64,000 nt of DNA from Desmodesmus armatus (Eukaryota > Chlorophyta > Chlorophyceae > Sphaeropleales > Scenedesmaceae), in contig VIIQ02000075.1 in the NCBI GenBank assembly GCA_007449985.2, positions 1 through 64,000 on the forward strand, in the 5' to 3' direction. The translations under genes were made by a program, and so were the position numbers. The notes beneath the pieces are model-generated. The model was not told where the DNA came from, ran no database searches, and was given only the letters and a program-made list of their open reading frames with translations. Below are positions 45,201 to 56,400 of this stretch, one piece after another. Each line of letters opens with the position of its first letter. The stretch's first letter is position 1.

Positions 45201-45434
45201 CATGCAGCTATGCAGCTTTAGTACTGGACACAGCCAGTCACATGCAGCTATGCAACTGTGATACCGAAAACAGCCAGTCACATGCGGCTATGCAGCTTTG
45301 ATGCTGAACACAGCCGGTCACTTGCCTGCCACCTGCTAGCTCCTGCCCTTTGTGAAAAACATCGCCTGCCAGCTGCTGGATGTCCCGCTCAAGCTGCTCC
45401 TGTGTCAAACCACCCTGCTGGGGTTCTGGCTCAG

Positions 45435-45470
<36 letters not shown>

Positions 45471-45573
45471 TTTGTGCACTGCCGCTGCTGCTGCCATGGG
45501 ACGTTTGGCGAGAGCCTTGCCTCCATGGCTGTGAGGCTTTGCAGCAGCAATGCAAACCCAGCAGGACACACAA
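39243..45573 (-). CDS. SRPK/CMGC-like protein kinase, ~10 exons, 5' end unresolved
   Basis: Exons: about 45573-45326 (start uncertain; polyGln, then LERDIQQLAGDVFHKGQELA), 44483-44375, 43689-43513, 42887-42748, 42309-42237, 41894-41784, 41250-41017, 40517-40314, 40047-39805, 39362-39243 (TAA). The phases match the neighbouring pseudokinase exon for exon, and four exons have the same length (109, 177, 73 and 120/150-type ends). Motifs: beta3 lysine DVILK, alphaC SAGMREAALHAA, catalytic loop LVHMDVSPDNIVLD with Asp and Asn present, LLTDFGRAVPY, NYQPPE, YDMWKLGCLLFEAATDS, and the C-terminus KWEPSSRATAEQLLQHEWL. HRD is HMD and the usual lysine two residues later is Ser. Catalysis is possible but unproven. 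The first listed exon ends at a GC donor (GGCAG|GCAAGT). A Pro/Ala-rich frame at 45942-45760 may be a further 5' exon. Confidence 0.75.
39363..39600 (-). repeat. Intronic tandem duplication beside the last kinase exon
   Basis: CAGCCAGACAAGCAGGGA, CCTGGTCAG and TACAACCAGCCGCGCCAT each occur twice about 126 bp apart (from 39380 and from 39505). CTGGGCCTGCA, the acceptor region of the last exon, is duplicated with them. Confidence 0.75.
41285..41350 (-). repeat. Copy of the start of the DFG exon
   Basis: TGTGCCCTCGTGATG, CGGGGGTCCTTGGCAACGCT and TGCTTGCATCTGCGCACAC duplicate the acceptor and first about 45 nt of exon 41250-41017, upstream of it on the minus strand. Confidence 0.75.
43300..43495 (-). 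repeat. Copy of an exon end plus ATGGT/CAGTA simple repeats
   Basis: GGAGCAGGTTGGTCCCACAG, GGAGCAAGTATCGTGA at 43311-43346 is a decayed copy of the 3' end of exon 43689-43513. It is followed by (ATGGT)n and (CAGTA)n-like pentanucleotide tracts at about 43377-43470. Confidence 0.7.
44029..44294. mobile_element. Foldback element with ~42-bp terminal inverted repeats
   Basis: Left arm 44029-44070 (GGGTGGCG, TTTTTTTGAAGCTGATACAC) and right arm 44251-44294 (GACACAAATG ... AACGGGCACCC) are imperfect reverse complements over their whole length. The interior has two GGGGGGG runs next to GAGC motifs and no open frame. It lies in an intron of the upstream kinase gene and is MITE-like. I see no clean target-site duplication. 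Confidence 0.65.
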
Positions 45574-45959
45574 ATCTCAACTGCTGCCTGATATTCAGGA
45601 GAGCAGCCACCAGCTGAAACAACGGCATGGTACAGAGCACATGTAAATCATACAAGAAAAACTCCGAGCACTAACACCATGCTTTGAAGCTATTCTGTTC
45701 ATGCTAGGGTGCAGTTGCAGGGGAGTGATCAGCAGTCACAGACCTGCAGCTGACAGGCTGGCAAAGGCAGGCCACGTCCATCTGGGGACCTGCTGCGTGG
45801 CTGTACTAGGCTGCATGTGCTGCATATATAGCACTGCTGCCACTTGAGAGCGCTGCCGGTGCTCTGCCGCTGGTGCTGCAGCAGGTGCTGCTGCTGCAGC
45901 TGCTGTTGCTGCTGCTGCTGGCGGTGGCAGCGAAGGTGGCACCTGTTCAGTCCCCTATG

Positions 45960-46646
45960 GCAACATCGTTGAAGATCAAGAGTGACAGTGAAAGAGTGAT
46001 ATTGCAGCTGGACTGGATACTGGATCAGCGCTGAACAAGACGACCCCTAGTCACTGCGTGACCACACCAGCACACGGCAGTCCACAAGAGGTGATGAGGA
46101 GAGGAAAGGAGGCCTTGAAACGAAGTGATGAAGATTCCCAGCCCTCTATGTCAACTTTGTTGCACGATCACAACTGAAAAATATGTCATGGCAGTTTGGG
46201 GTTCACTGAGAGAAGAACCCCACTGGCCAGCCTGTACGGGTCTGTAGAGCCTCACCTGTGCTGCATGTCAATGTGCTGTGGTCACGAGTTCGTGGGTGCC
46301 TGCTTCGCCTGTGTGCTGGGGAACCTGAGGAAGAAACGCCAGCATAAGGGAATCAACGCCAACCAGCGCTCTCAAGTCGTTCTCGTGTATCATTCAAGTT
46401 TCCTGCAACCTCGTTTGCGTCTTTGCAGGTTCAGACAGTCCGGCCACGCAAACCTTCCACGCTCAGACTCATCGACCTGAGACGTAGACCTACTTGCTGG
46501 GGTCGTGCTCTGCTGCGCGATCGGTGTATGCTGGTGCTTTCATACAGCTCAGTATAGTATAGTGTGTGCTTCTGGCTACATCAGCAGCAAGCAGGTGGAA
46601 CCAGCCTGGGCAGTGCAGAGACAGAGAGCACAGGCAGGACACAGAG
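45960..46646. promoter_or_regulatory. Divergent intergenic region, kinase gene / U2AF-like gene
   Basis: The minus-strand kinase gene and the plus-strand U2AF-like gene are divergently arranged, so this stretch should hold both promoters and 5' UTRs. A TATA-like AGTATAGTATAGTG at about 46551-46564 is some 85 nt before the U2AF ATG. Nothing else is recognisable. The exact kinase 5' boundary is unknown. Confidence 0.4.
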
Positions 46647-49139
46647 ATGGACCCGTCACAGCAGGTCCAGCAGCTGCAGGAGCAGCTTACGATCAAGGAG
46701 CAGGAAAACCAGCAGCTGTTGGCACAGCTTGCACACCTGCGGTCGTGGATGAACTCGCTGCAGCAGCGTGCTAGGGCGAACGACCCACATGCGCTGCTGG
46801 TGGCTCGCGAGCTTTACGTTGGAGGTGTCCCCGAGGGAACTACAGAGGTGCGGTGACGTCCCTGCAGTGCTGTGAGGCCTGCCGTTGAGCATGTGGCCAC
46901 GTGAGAAACTGCCAGCAATGCAGGTTTGCCCAGTTCTGTTTGCAGTCACTTGAATCATCACTAAATGGCTTTTCAAGGTTATCCAGAACAGGTGCTGGCC
47001 ATACAGCACAAGCAACAGCTCTTGTGCTGTGCTGGTGACAACCCCTGTCTAGCTGCCCCGTCCATGTCACCCCCAGTCACCCCCTGCGCTGGTGTGATGT
47101 GTCCTGCAGGATGATCTGTGCTCTTTCTTCAATGCCCTGATGACCTGCAGCGGCGCCCAGCTGGACAGCGGCAACTCAGTCATCAACTGCAGCATCACAC
47201 GTGACAAGGGCCCACCCTATGCCTTCATCAAGCTGCGCAGCGTGCAGGAGGCCAGCAATGCTCTGGCGTTCAATGGCATCCAGTTCAGGGGACACACACT
47301 CAAGGTGTGTTCACACAGACAGTGCAAGGAGACTCAGCAGTCACTACGTTTTGTGTGTGGGTTGGCGGCAAGTAGGGCCTGCTCTGCTGCAGCAGCAGTA
47401 GCGCCCAGAGCCGGTCCTGCACCGGCAAGTTTCAATTGCATGCAGCTGTTGCCTGCAGCACCTGACCCAGCAGTGGCAGCCACTTGCTGAATGTCTGGAC
47501 AGGGGTCGGTCGGTCGTCACGACCCCGCGCAAGCAGTTCCCACCGGCCTCGCAGGTGCCCAGGAACTGCTGTGCTGTGCTGAGCCGCTGGGCGTCAAGGC
47601 TCAGCCTTTCTGCATGCGCTGGTGTGCACTGCACTGGCACCCGCGCAAGCTCCACGCTCTTATCGACATCTCCATGCAGCTCGAGGAGCACTGCACACCG
47701 GCAGAAGGATTGACTGCTCGAGGAGCACTGCACACCGGCAGAAGGATTGACTACCCTTCTGAAACTTTGACCCTGTCCTGCTGGTGTGCTGTCTCGGTAT
47801 CCTGCAGGTCAGCCGTCCCAGCAAGTACCATGCAGACTGGGGGGTGCTGCTGGGCCCCACCACCCCAGACCCCACCATCAACACCAGCATGCTCAGCATC
47901 AGCAGCGGCAACGGCACCCCACTGGCCAACGGGGGTGAGGTGCGCAAGCCCTCAAACCCCAACAGACTTTACATCAGCGGCCTGCCCTACAACTGGAGGA
48001 CACAGCACGTGAGTAACAGGGACTGGGCTGTGTGTGGCCCATGTAGCGCAGCCCGGCTGCATATCGGCTGTCCGTATAGGCGCACTTGCAGCAGCTGTGG
48101 GGTCGTTGCATCTGTGCAGGGGGTGTGCTGGCATGGGGACGAACAGCCACCCAGAAGCGCACGAAAGGAACGTTCTGACCGGCAGCTACATCAGGGGCCC
48201 TGGTCCACAGCATGGATCGGAAGTAGGCATGTCGGTGCGCTGCTGTCATAGTCCCAGTGCCTGAAGGGTTGACAACGGTGCTCGTTGGCAGCATCTGCGC
48301 TACGTGTTTTATTTGTGCTGGCATGTGTGCTGACCGGATGCCATCCTGCATTGTTGCACTGCTGGTGCTTTGCACTGCTTGTTGCACACTACACACGCAG
48401 CCGGACGGCATGACCTCAAGACCCAGAGTCTGAGGGTTTGGCGCCGGCTTGTGTGCCAGGTCTGCGCTGTGTGGTTACTGTGCTGGGATGTGTGCTGACT
48501 GGATGCCATCCTGCACTGCTGTTGCTGTTCGCTGCTTGCTGCACACCGCAGCTGGAGGGCATGCTGTCGCCTTTTGGCGAGCTGAAGGACTGTGTGGTCA
48601 TTGTTGAGAAGATGACTCAGAAGAGCAAGGTGAGCCCAGCAGCAGCATCTTGAAACATCAGGGAGTGAGTTACACCATTGACATGTGCAGTTCTGCAACC
48701 GTGGTTGGGGCCAGAGGGTGCGCCAAACAGCGGCCGGGTCTCAGCATGGGCAAAGCATCTGGTGACACACTCATTCTGCTGCATTCACCAGCACTTACGT
48801 TGGACTCATGTCATGGTGTTACAGCCGACCCCTGGCCGCCCTTGCGCAATCAAAGACACGTACCCTGGACCGCCACACGCCTGCAGGACCACATGCTGCT
48901 TTCAGACACACCAGGCACCATGCTGCATGTGCTGACACATATCGTCCGCCCACCACCATCTCCCTGCTGCTGCTGCTTCCGCGTCACAGGGCTATGGGTT
49001 CTGCGAGTTTGCGGATGGAGCGGTGGTCGACGGCGTCATCAAGGCGCTGCACAACAGCGTGGTGGATGGGCGCAAGATTACAGTCAAGCGTGCTGACGAC
49101 GAGAGCGCAGGCACCAGTGTCGACGGCAGCAGTGCATGA
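46647..49139 (+). CDS. U2AF65-like splicing factor with two RRMs, 5 exons, 274 aa
   Basis: U2AF65 binds the 3' splice-site polypyrimidine tract and recruits U2 snRNP (family knowledge). Exons: 46647-46847, 47110-47304, 47808-48008, 48552-48629, 48990-49139 (TGA); all phase 0. The N-terminus is a short coiled coil (QQLQEQLTIKEQENQQLLAQ) instead of an RS domain. RRM1 runs from ARELYVGGVPEGTTE (RNP2) through GPPYAFIKLRSVQEASNALA (RNP1) to FRGHTLKVSRPSKYH, closely following U2AF65 RRM1. RRM2 runs from NRLYISGLPYNW (RNP2) to KGYGFCEFADGAVVDGVIKA (RNP1) and DGRKITVKRAD. The protein stops about 10 residues after RRM2. The C-terminal UHM (third RRM) that contacts SF1 and SF3B1, and the N-terminal U2AF35-binding region, are missing. 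It is therefore a divergent or truncated paralogue rather than a full U2AF65. Confidence 0.88.
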
Positions 49140-49670
49140 GCAGCTCAGAGTGTAGAGCCCATGGTATTGCTCTGTTGCCCTCAGGGCGCACTGTCTGCTG
49201 TGCCGTCTTGTCTTCAGGATCTGTTGTGCAAAGGCGGTTGGCAGCAGCCCTAGGGCGCCGCTGCTGCTCGACAGCTGGTGGTCTATTGAGCTGAGGGCCT
49301 GATTTGCCTTTTGCGCCTTTGACTGCTGCAAGGCGGCAGTGCTCCGTTGTGTTGGAGTGCCGTGCCCTGCGCAGCCACTGCAGTAGCATGCTCTCATCGT
49401 GTGATCCTGTTGTGGAGGTCTTGGTTGTGTTGGTTGTGTCGCACACAGTGCATGGTCTGCATTGGCGTGCATCCTTATGGTGCAGAGCACCTTGCAATGA
49501 TCCTGTGCTGTGCTACTACTTTTCATGTGTTTCTTGCGGCTTGTGCTTGCGGTTTGTGTACTACGAAGTATTGTTGTGTGAGAGAGAGCTTGCCGGCGTG
49601 CAGTCTGGCTGCGCCCCGCCCCGCAGCGTCCAGTTGCGTCATTTCTTGCCTGGTGTATCCTTGGCAGCTG

Positions 49671-49675
49671 TGTAA
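49671..49675 (+). promoter_or_regulatory. Candidate TGTAA polyadenylation signal, U2AF-like gene
   Basis: TGTAA about 530 nt downstream of the stop, in T/G-rich sequence typical of chlorophyte 3' UTRs. Confidence 0.4.
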
Positions 49676-52600
49676 GGTGGGGTGAGCATCGTGTATCTTG
49701 GTGTTTGGTAAGGTGGGGTCAGCACTGTGTGTGGTAGAGGGTTGTGGGGGCCTTTCTGTGGTCGGATGTGTGTTGTGTGCCTGCTGGATGCTGCCGGGGC
49801 ACAGCTGGTGTGCGCAGTGATGAGGTGCGCTGGTGCAGGGGAGCAGGCAGGCTTGGCTTCCTTTGGGGCTATGTGGTAATGCTTGGGGCTCTCTGGTGAT
49901 GCTGGTTGGTTCTCATACTCAGAGGCAGGCATGGCGTCAAGCGTGGGCGCCTCGCTCACGCTCTCGAAGGCATGGCAAGGTGGCATGCGGCATGCTGCAC
50001 TGCTGCTGCATTTCTTGGTGGATGAAGAGCATAACAGTGCGGCAGGCAGGGCTGGGTGACTCCCTGTGGAGCGGGGCCCTGCCTGCGTTCTCTGGTTTGG
50101 TTGGGTGGGGTGGGGTTGTAGCTGATATGGGCTGTACATCACTCTTACGCTGGCACCCTTTGCCGCTGTTGTACTGGCCTTGACTGCCAGCATCTCTGGC
50201 GGGGCGAGGGAAGGTGTTGCGTTGTGCAAGGGCGCTGGGCTGATTGTGCGAGCGGGTTGTTGTGGTACAGCACAGGATTCGTCGCACAGCATGGCAGCTG
50301 TTGTTGCACAGCACAGGGGTTGTTGCACAGCATGGCAGCTGAGTTTGACCCGGCTTGCGAGCGCAGCTTGCATCATGCATGCGTGGTCAGACGTGTACCA
50401 ACAGAGCGCAGGCAGAGCTGACATCATGCGCAACGCATGCATGTGGACACACATCAGGGTGCAGGCAGGAAACTGGCCTGGCCGTTGCTGCATTTCTCGG
50501 TGCTGGCACAGGGCGTGTCTCGTGCTGTGCTGTGCTGGCTTCCAGGACTGGCTGTGTGTTCGACTGAGCCCTGACATGCTTGCTGCAGCACCCTGTCCTA
50601 AGGTGGCCCCCAGCAAAGTGAGGAGAGAGAGAAACATACTTCACCGCAGGCGTAGGTTGCCGTTGTCTCAGCTGTCTATGCCTTTGTATGCACACCCTGT
50701 ACCAGGCAGCATCGGCTGTCGCTGCAACATCAGTACTTCTGTTGCTGTTACCGCCGTCTTCACTGTGGCTGGTCCGGCGTGATGCTTGGCGAGGTGAACA
50801 CGTTTTGTGTGTGCATTTCCAGGTAAATCCCTGGTGTGTGCTGACACAGGTGTGTGTTTGGAGGCGGGTCATGCCTTGCCAGGAGCCACTTTGGCGCTTG
50901 TTGTTGCGCATGCTGGGCCTTTCAGTTATTGATGTATTTTGAGCATCCACAGCGGGGTTTGGGGGGATTGGCAGTGGGGTTGAGGAGGCCTGTAGGTGCC
51001 CTCATACGGCATGCTGCATGTGCCGCTTCTTGCTGGAAGAGCCTACTCCTTCAACGGCTTCTGGCGTTGAGCTGGTGTGTCAACAAAGATGTTGGTGTTT
51101 GCTGAGCCTTGGCTAATCTGTTCTGCCTGCTCGTGCCCTCATTATGACAGGGGTTGGAAGCAAGGGGTGTTGTATGCGGTCGTGCAGTCTCCCTTTGTGC
51201 TGTGTGGTGTGCTACAGTGAAAGGGGTCCTTGTGTGAAGAGGTGGTTGGGTGTGTGCATTGTGTTGTGCAGCCAAAAGGCAGGGTTCCAACCCGGCTTCA
51301 GACTTTGCAGGCTGTTTGTGGAAACACATGGGGCACTTCAGTCTCTCTTGGGGGTTGCCCTACCCCGCTGTATGTGGCTGCAGGCGCCTGCAAACGAGGC
51401 CCCATCTCAGCCCGATGCACTGCAAGACGTTCTCGCTGGGAGCCAGAGCATGTTTACTTCTGCTGTGGGGGATTGAAGGCAGGGTATGGGCGGTTGGCGA
51501 TTGCTGCAAGCTGCCCGAGAGGTGGTGGGTTGAGTTGACGTTGCTTGGGGTGTGCTTTGCCGCTGTAGCTCTGTGCTTCCAGCAGTGAGGATCGTGTTTT
51601 TCGGCATGTGCGGCTGTCTTGGTGCCTTTGCACCAAGCCTGAACTTGGCCCATCCCAACAGCGGCAGGTTCATATGTTGAGCGTTGTACCGCGGCTGTTG
51701 GGCTGCACTGCACTGACCATGCACAGTTGAGTGCTGGCTGCCCAAAGACGCAAGGGCAAAGAGGGTGCACACACTGTGGACGAGAAGGGTGAGTGGTGTG
51801 TTGGGTTGTGTTTGTGCTGTGCTGCACATGCAAGGCGGGCGCTGCTGCTGTTTCTGCCAGAAACACAGCTTTATTGGGTGGCTGTCGGTGTGGTGGATCG
51901 TTATGGTGTGCGTGGCTGCGACCGATCTAACTGTCACACGGTGTGCTCGGTGGAGTTTGATACCTAGCCGTGCCTCTGAATTGTCATTGTGGCTGGTTGT
52001 TGGGCTGCTGAGGTGCGTGCGCGTGTGTGGTCCTGTGCTGTCGTGTGTTGCGTGCGCCCTTGGCAGCTACCATGATGGTGTGGGCAGCCTTCCTGTGACA
52101 GCAGCAGTGGGGCAGAGGAGCCGGCGTCCGCTGCAGAAGTTCCCGACATGCTTCACACACAGACATGTGTGGCTTGAAGGAAGACGGCCTGGTGCCTGTG
52201 TGTGTGCAGGGGTGGCGGCGGGGTTGTGTGTCACTGGTCTGCGGCTCAGTTGATAGTTTGCGCTTGGCAGGTTTGGCAGGTCTTGCCCTTGGGTATGTGC
52301 ATGGTAAGGTGTGTGCATGGCTCAGGCGGTTCGGCAGGCCTTTGCTTGCTTTGCACTCAGTGACCCACCAGGTATCGTGTGTGAATACAGCGGGTGGTGG
52401 TGCCATCCTGGATTCAGCAGGTGACAGTTAGGGCCTCAGAGCACTGGGCCGCTGCATGTACCAAGCATCAGCACACATAAGGTGTTGCAGTTGTCGTTGC
52501 ACGATTGGGCTTCGAACATGGGTTGGGTGGATGATAGAGAGGGAGGTATGAGAATTGAGCTGTGCCGCAAGGGTGCAGTGGATGCAGCACTGTGTTGACT

Positions 52601-53481
52601 GCACTATCTGTACGCAGGGCCATGCAGGGATTGACCCTTGTGCCATTGTAAGATGTACACTGCAAGCATGGCATGTTGTCAGGCAGAAAGGGGACAGATA
52701 TGTTCACAGTGTAGAGTAATACCTGGACTATAAGAGCAAGAAACGGTCACATGTCCCCAGGTCGGCCAAAGTGCAAAAAATGAAAACCGCCAAGAGGTGC
52801 AGACAGCATTGCCATGACCAAGCCGGCAGAATGTCACAGAATGTCAATTCGCTGTCAACCAACAACAGAGGCATGCAAGTAAAACAAAGCAGTTCATCTG
52901 CAGCAAGGATGCATCGCTGCAGGAAGACTCTTTTGGTGACGTGGCGGCACAGCACAATACAGTGCTTTTCAGAGCATGCAATCAATGCAACTGTCCGTGC
53001 CACTGTCATGTCAGCGGCACATGCACACGTACATGCAGTTGGGTTTGGCCCACATCCCACATACACACAGCCGGACAGAGATGCTGCAGTGGCACAGCTT
53101 GGGCTGTCACCGCGAATGGTGCTACTGGGCAAAATTGGCCAAGACTACAGCGCCACGCAGACGATGCTGTATAACTTCAGAGTGATCAATGGTTGCATGA
53201 CCGATGTGGCGCTGAACACACTCTGGCAATCCCGCCTTGCGCATGACCCAGAAACCTGTATGCACGTGATCAATGCAGACCATGCCAATCATCAACAGGA
53301 CCCCCTTTGCTCAGAAGGCCTCGATCAAACACCCACAAAGGGCCTCACCAATAGCCGCACACTGGACCGCAGACCAAGCTGCAAGGCACCCCCCACATCA
53401 CCACACCTCCTGCACAGCCTCCTCACAGCACCAAAGCCCCTGCCTGAAACCTCTTCAGCACCACACATCCGCCCCACTACC
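49676..53481. other. ~3.8 kb without a convincing gene
   Basis: The plus strand is strongly G/T-rich (TGTG, GCTGTG) from 49.7 to about 52.4 kb. No splice-consistent chain of exons was found. Long open frames on the minus strand here (up to 332 codons at 50637-49639) are A/C-rich and are expected by chance opposite a G/T-rich strand. The 52.4-53.4 kb part is more balanced and may be the 3' UTR of the minus-strand modular gene. Confidence 0.5.
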
Positions 53482-56400
53482 TCATGGAAGCTGAGCTCCT
53501 GCTGCCACGCAGCGGCATTTGGCACATGCTGCCACAGGAGGTCCACAGCTGCCTTGCCACCCTTGTTGCTCAGCATCCTTCACCGCCTGAGACAGGGCAG
53601 CCCCTGACAACACCTGTGGGACAAGACGCATCAGTTTCGGGCCCGTGGGGAGAGCTGCAAGCTTCATTATGCACGCTGCCGGGCCCTTGCCTAAGACAGG
53701 GACAGATGTCGGGCAGCTACTCAGAGCCTCTGCACTTGCTGGACCAGCTGCAAGCACATCCTGTTGCTGGTCTACAGGGACCCGTATTGCTGCCTCAGGC
53801 GAGTCGCTGTCTGCGTGCCTGACTTCCACACCCTCCTGCATCAGCTGCCGCGTCAGGCCATGCGCCACTCCAGCCGGCAGCTGCTGCGCTGCAGGGCACC
53901 CAAGCAGAACCTCCACCGCCCTCCAGTCATGAGCCGCCACACCCTGCTGCAGCAGATGACCCACAAGCTGGCTGCTGTCTCGTGCTGAAGGCAGCGCCAC
54001 CACAGCAGCCACTGCAGCCATGACTGGGACGCACAGCCCGTCCTGCATGCTGCCAGCACCCCACTGCTCTGCTGCTGCCTGGGCCAGCAGCTGCAGGGTG
54101 TAGGACACCACTGGCTCTGGCAGCTGCTGCGCGGTCCGGCTCAGGCACAGCACCCGAACAGCGCTGCAGTCCCCCACACTGGCTGCTAGCTGCACCAACA
54201 CCTGGACCTGGTCGCTGCTGAAGCAGTTGTTGTTTGGGGAAGTGGCACCCCCAGAGTGCCGCATGACAAACGTGACGATCCTGATGTCAGGGTGGGCGCA
54301 GCGCAGACGGCTCTGCAGGGAGCACTGCAGGATGTCAAACCAGTCTGAGGGTTGGAGCCGCCTGGCAACAGGGGCATGCCAGGGAAAGTGCAGGTCGCTG
54401 GGGTTTGAGACCGCCTGCAGCGCGGCCTTGAAGCACTGCAGGAAGCGTGGGATGTCCGTGGACATCTGGTGTGACAGCACGCTCACGAGAGTGTTCCACC
54501 AAGCAGAAGTGTGGCCCCTGCCATAGCAAGAAGTTATAGACAACGGCGTGATTCGTTTACTGTTGCTGCTGACAAGCTGACAGGTGTGCGCAGACTTATA
54601 GCCTGCTACACTGGGCAATTTCAAATATGGCAGCGCGCCCCAAGTGCTGTTCGAGTTTGAAAGACGTCCAAGCTCAACTGCTAGCAAGACCTCACATGGC
54701 CGCATGGCGAACGTCTGCTGGCATTGCCATGCACGGGCACAACCAGAGCATACCCCGCCACCCCAGATGGGCCATCTGCCGACCCGTCAGTATCCATGCG
54801 GGTCAGACATCATGAATGCAGTCTTGCTTGTGACGACCTCTACTGCGCACAGCCTAACTGTCCACACAGCACTCAAAAAGCTCCAGCACGTCATCTCCAG
54901 TCAGCTTGTCCTGCATGCCCATGCTCAACAGGTCTGCGAAGCAACCACGGCAGCTGTGCTCGCGACACTGCCAAGGTGCCTCGGCAGGGGCACCAACCCA
55001 TGGACCGCTGATGAGCGTCTTTAGCATGGCCATGACGTGCTGTCGTTCCGCGCTCAGCACGACCAATGCAAACCTGCAACACGCCACACAACAGGCAGCA
55101 CAATGTAAGCCAGGTAACCCCGCCCAGTGTTGCCTGGTGAGAAGCTCTGAATGTGGCTGCAAGCTGTGCTATAGGCCAATCTCAAGTGTGTGTGCCCATG
55201 GCGACAGGGACGGCACAACGCGTCTTGCATGACAGCTGCACAGGGCCATTGTGACTCACAAATTCCTGAAGCTGCTCACACATATCTCACTCACCTGCCC
55301 AGCTCCCTCACGACGGCACCCAAATCTGCCTGCACTGCAGCTGGCAGCAGCCCCAGCACGTTGCCTGGGGACATGTGCCTTGCAGAGGGCAGCTGCAGGA
55401 TGAGCGCCACACTGGAAGCCTTGTGCCGCACGGCATCCCTCAAGGTGGACCGCACTGCCCCAGCTGGCAGCTTCTGCGCTGCACGAGACCTCAGCAACAC
55501 CCGCACTGCCTTGCAGTCATTGGCAGCTATACCCTGCTCAAGCAAAAGACGCACAAGCTGACCGCTGTCCCGGGCTGACGGCAGCGCAAGCAGAGCGACC
55601 ACTGTAGCCATGATTGGTGCACCTAGCCCATCCTGCATGCTGACAGCACCCCAATAAGCTTCTGCTGCCTGAACAAGAAGCTGCAGGGTGCTGGATACCA
55701 CTGGCTCTGGCAGCTGCTGCGCTGGCTGACTCGTGCACAGCACCCGCACAGCCCTCCAGTCTCCCACGCTGGCTGCCAGTTTCACCAGCGTCTCCACCAG
55801 TTCGCTGCTGAAGCTTGTGCTTGGTGCAGCGGTACCCCCAAAGTGCTGCGACATGTGCAGGATGATCTTGATGTCAGGGTGGGCGCAGCGCAGCGGGCTC
55901 TGCAGGGAGCACTGGAGAAGGTCAAACCAGTCTGAGGGCTGCAGCAGCCGGGCAAAGGGGGCATGCCATGGGAACTGCAGCTCCTTGGCAGATGAGCCCC
56001 CCTGCAGTGCGGCCTTGAAGCACTGCAGGAAGCGTGGGGCGTCCGTGACCCTGTGGTGCGACAGCAAGCCCACCAGGGTGTTCCACCAGGCAAAGGTGTG
56101 GCCCCTGCACACACAGTGCACACAACGCAGTGCACCAAACATTGTGCAAGCACAGTTATCTGCCGGCAAGCGGGGTGCGTCAATGCATGGGGTGCTCCGT
56201 TGGGCAGGTCATTTTGGTTGGCGGCCACTGCTAGCAGTGGCGCTGTCCCCGACAAAAAACAGGAACAAATCCATTCGCAGCGGCTAGTGACCCTCCCTGG
56301 TACCCAGCACTGAAACAAACCACTGGCAGTATACGATACCACACAAACATCAAAACTGCCGCATGTCACCTGCAAACTCCACTAGATGGGCAATGCCCTG

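Noticed and set aside
45431..45620. Alternative frame LVAALLNIRQQLRFVCPAGF over the 5' kinase exon
   Set aside because: It overlaps the polyGln frame that leads in the correct phase into the kinase domain, and it runs into a stop just after the repeat tract. It may be 5' UTR or a separate short exon, but I cannot support it.
49639..50637. 332-codon open frame on the minus strand with a signal-like start
   Set aside because: It lies opposite a strongly G/T-rich strand, where the complementary A/C-rich sequence rarely contains stop codons by chance. Its protein is Cys/Pro/Ala/His low-complexity with no domain, and similar long A/C-rich frames occur throughout the same region.
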